A stretch of DNA of 6,474 bases from Clostridiales bacterium UBA1446 (GTDB lineage Bacteria > Bacillota > Clostridia > Oscillospirales > Oscillospiraceae). A program made the translations under genes and the position numbers. Positions 5,503 through 6,474 of this stretch are shown here, piece by piece. The stretch covers positions 1 to 6,474 of the forward strand of contig DCTG01000105.1 in NCBI GenBank assembly GCA_002329245.1, given 5' to 3'. Every line of letters begins with the position of its first letter. The first letter of the stretch is position 1. The notes under the pieces are model-generated. The model searched no databases. It saw nothing but the letters and a program-made list of their open reading frames with translations, and was not told where the DNA came from.

Positions 5503-6042
5503 CTAATCGCCGACCTCGCCGCCGTCCTCCGTTCCGTTGTTCGGAATCTCTTCCAATAGACCTTCGTTTTCTGCTTCCGCAAGTCCGTCCTCCGATTCGC
5601 GTTCCTCGCTCCCGGTTTCCTCAGCGGCGGTTTCATCGTTGGTCTCGCCGGCTGCCTGGGATTCAGGCTCCGGAGAGTTCGGAGTCCGGGGATTTTGAGC
5701 GGTATCTTGTCCGGGTTCCGTGGCACTTGCCTGCTCATCGGGAACGGTCGGGAAACCGCCTAGCATCGTCTCTTCTTCCTCTTCCGCGACAGGACTGAAA
5801 TCCGTTTCCTTGGAGCCGCCGCCAATGGCGTCGTCCGGAAGAAGTCCCGCGGTATTCATAAGCTCCGTTTCGATGGCTTCACGCTCTATTCCCTGTTCCA
5901 AGATTTTCTCGATATCAGGCTCAATGCCAACCGTACCGTTGGAAGACACCGCGTAAGGGGCGTAGGTCCCGACGAGGGCCGACTGCAAAATTGCGACCAG
6001 AAGACAGACGATAATACAAATCTTTCTTCTCAATTTTCGCAC
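5503..6042 (-). CDS. Hypothetical secreted, highly acidic low-complexity protein
   Basis: A 179-residue protein I do not recognise. A strongly basic N-terminus (RKLRRK) and hydrophobic core (about residues 8-24) form a signal peptide; the following GTYAPYA resembles the GT-x-A context of SipW substrates but would also suit ordinary signal peptidase, perhaps after Ala31. Residues 35-80 contain a possible short amphipathic helix rich in Ile/Glu (IEKILEQGIEREAIETELM). From about 85 to the end it is dominated by Glu, Asp, Ser, Thr, Pro and Gly, including a run of five Glu, and is probably disordered. It begins with GTG only 3 nt after the TAG of the CBM2-like gene, in the same frame, with a weak AGAG site 6 nt upstream, so expression likely depends on coupling. 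It ends 86 nt before the TasA-like gene. A role as linker, adaptor or cation-binding surface protein is conceivable but unproven. Confidence 0.68.
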   Translation of the reverse strand: MRKLRRKICIIVCLLVAILQSALVGTYAPYAVSSNGTVGIEPDIEKILEQGIEREAIETELMNTAGLLPDDAIGGGSKETDFSPVAEEEEETMLGGFPTVPDEQASATEPGQDTAQNPRTPNSPEPESQAAGETNDETAAEETGSEERESEDGLAEAENEGLLEEIPNNGTEDGGEVGD

Positions 6043-6045
6043 CCA

Positions 6046-6474
6046 CTACTCTATAGTTTGGTTATACAGACACGCCACTTCCGCGTTCATTCCGTTGACG
6101 GTAACCGAAGTTATCGGTTTATCGCCCGGCCCCTTTGCCTGCCCCGTAAAGACTATGCTTTCCCCGGGTTCGATGATTCCGCCTGGCCGGCCTTTCGCAT
6201 CCCATTCCGGATGGATGATCCGGTATTCTCCGGTCTCAAGGTTCATGGAGTCTATTCTCGCGTTCCAGATCCTATCGATGTGCTCGCCATACAGAAACGC
6301 GAGGCTCCAGTTTGTAATCGTCTCTTCCGAATTGTTTGTAATCGTGAAGCGGATACTATGCGTTTGTGCCGCTCCCACACCCCAGGGAGTGCTCGCTTCA
6401 TATTTCACCGAAATATTGCTTTCTTCGGGCTCTTCGGGGTCATCGGGATCATCGGGATCATCGGGATCATCGGG
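6046..6474 (-). CDS. Carbohydrate-binding (CBM2-like) protein, C-terminal part, runs off right edge
   Basis: The open frame extends through the right edge without a start; 142 codons plus TAG are present. The first 18 residues are the repeat linker (PDD)4(PEE)2. The remaining ~120 residues resemble a family 2 carbohydrate-binding module: TPWGVG, RFTITNNSEETITNWSLAF, IWNARI, PEWDAKGRPGGIIEPGESIVFTG and an SVTVNG end strand. The Trp residues in NWSLAF, IWNA and PEWD are candidates for the sugar-contact or core aromatics. CBM2 domains bind cellulose, chitin or xylan; the ligand here is unknown. The domain closes the protein, so the missing N-terminus may hold a catalytic, TasA-like or other structural domain. 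Location upstream of SipW-type genes suggests a surface or extracellular protein. The MKYEA-like GTG at 6408 is inside the domain and is not a real start. Confidence 0.72.
   Translation of the reverse strand, partial: PDDPDDPDDPDDPEEPEESNISVKYEASTPWGVGAAQTHSIRFTITNNSEETITNWSLAFLYGEHIDRIWNARIDSMNLETGEYRIIHPEWDAKGRPGGIIEPGESIVFTGQAKGPGDKPITSVTVNGMNAEVACLYNQTIE
6421..6474 (-). repeat. In-frame 9-bp tandem repeat encoding a Pro-Asp-Asp / Pro-Glu-Glu linker
   Basis: Six 9-nt units fill this stretch exactly. On the coding strand the units nearest the edge are CCCGATGAT (three identical plus one ending GAC), followed by CCCGAAGAG and CCCGAAGAA. The array continues past the window edge, so its full length is unknown. 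Near-identical units suggest recent expansion and length variation between strains. It encodes a stiff, acidic spacer in front of the CBM2-like domain. Confidence 0.92.

Noticed and set aside
5439..5738. Minus-strand alternative frame overlapping the acidic protein (Arg/Pro-rich product)
   Set aside because: The competing frame has a signal peptide and a coherent acidic composition. This one is a frame-shifted shadow of Glu-rich codons.
6421..6474. CRISPR-like or non-coding satellite repeat
   Set aside because: Units are 9 bp without spacers and stay in frame with the CBM2-like protein, so this is a coding linker repeat.

Overview
The window looks like a chromosomal piece of a low-to-mid GC Gram-positive anaerobe, probably a gut-type Clostridia (Oscillospiraceae-like). 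The evidence is a SipW/TasA-type secretion locus, strong GGAGG ribosome binding sites, and a beta-keto acid cleavage enzyme next to a thiolase, as found in amino-acid-fermenting, butyrate-forming Clostridia. The species cannot be fixed from the sequence. All seven convincing genes lie on the minus strand, so transcription runs from high to low coordinates.

Right half (6474 to 1773): a cell-surface/secretion locus. In transcription order it holds (1) the C-terminal end of a CBM2-like carbohydrate-binding protein with a (P-D-D)n linker, cut by the window edge; (2) a small, very acidic, low-complexity protein with a signal peptide; (3) a TasA/camelysin-like protein with a SipW-cognate signal peptide; (4) a perfect 16-bp terminator-type hairpin; (5) a SipW-type signal peptidase with the Ser/His/Asp residues intact but no C-terminal membrane helix; (6) an ABC-ATPase-like protein whose Walker A, Q-loop, signature, Walker B and H-loop motifs are all altered; and (7) a six-helix ABC-permease-like membrane region fused to a complete SipW-fold peptidase domain in which the catalytic Ser is Thr and the catalytic His is Glu. 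A terminator follows (7).

Genes 5 to 7 are tightly spaced or overlapping and look like one operon. The set is coherent: one active signal peptidase, a secreted substrate, and two partners that resemble an ABC transporter and a second peptidase but appear catalytically dead. My reading is a non-transporting, scaffold-like membrane assembly that serves SipW-dependent secretion or fibre assembly. The motif losses are directly visible; the role is inference.

Left half (1600 to 1): a separate metabolic unit. Two overlapping sigma-A-type promoters (about 1571-1608) drive a BKACE-family beta-keto acid cleavage enzyme with the zinc ligands conserved, then the N-terminal third of a thiolase running off the left edge. 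Together they would interconvert beta-keto acids, acetyl-CoA, acetoacetate/acetoacetyl-CoA and acyl-CoA. By eye this half is clearly richer in GC than the permease/ABC genes.
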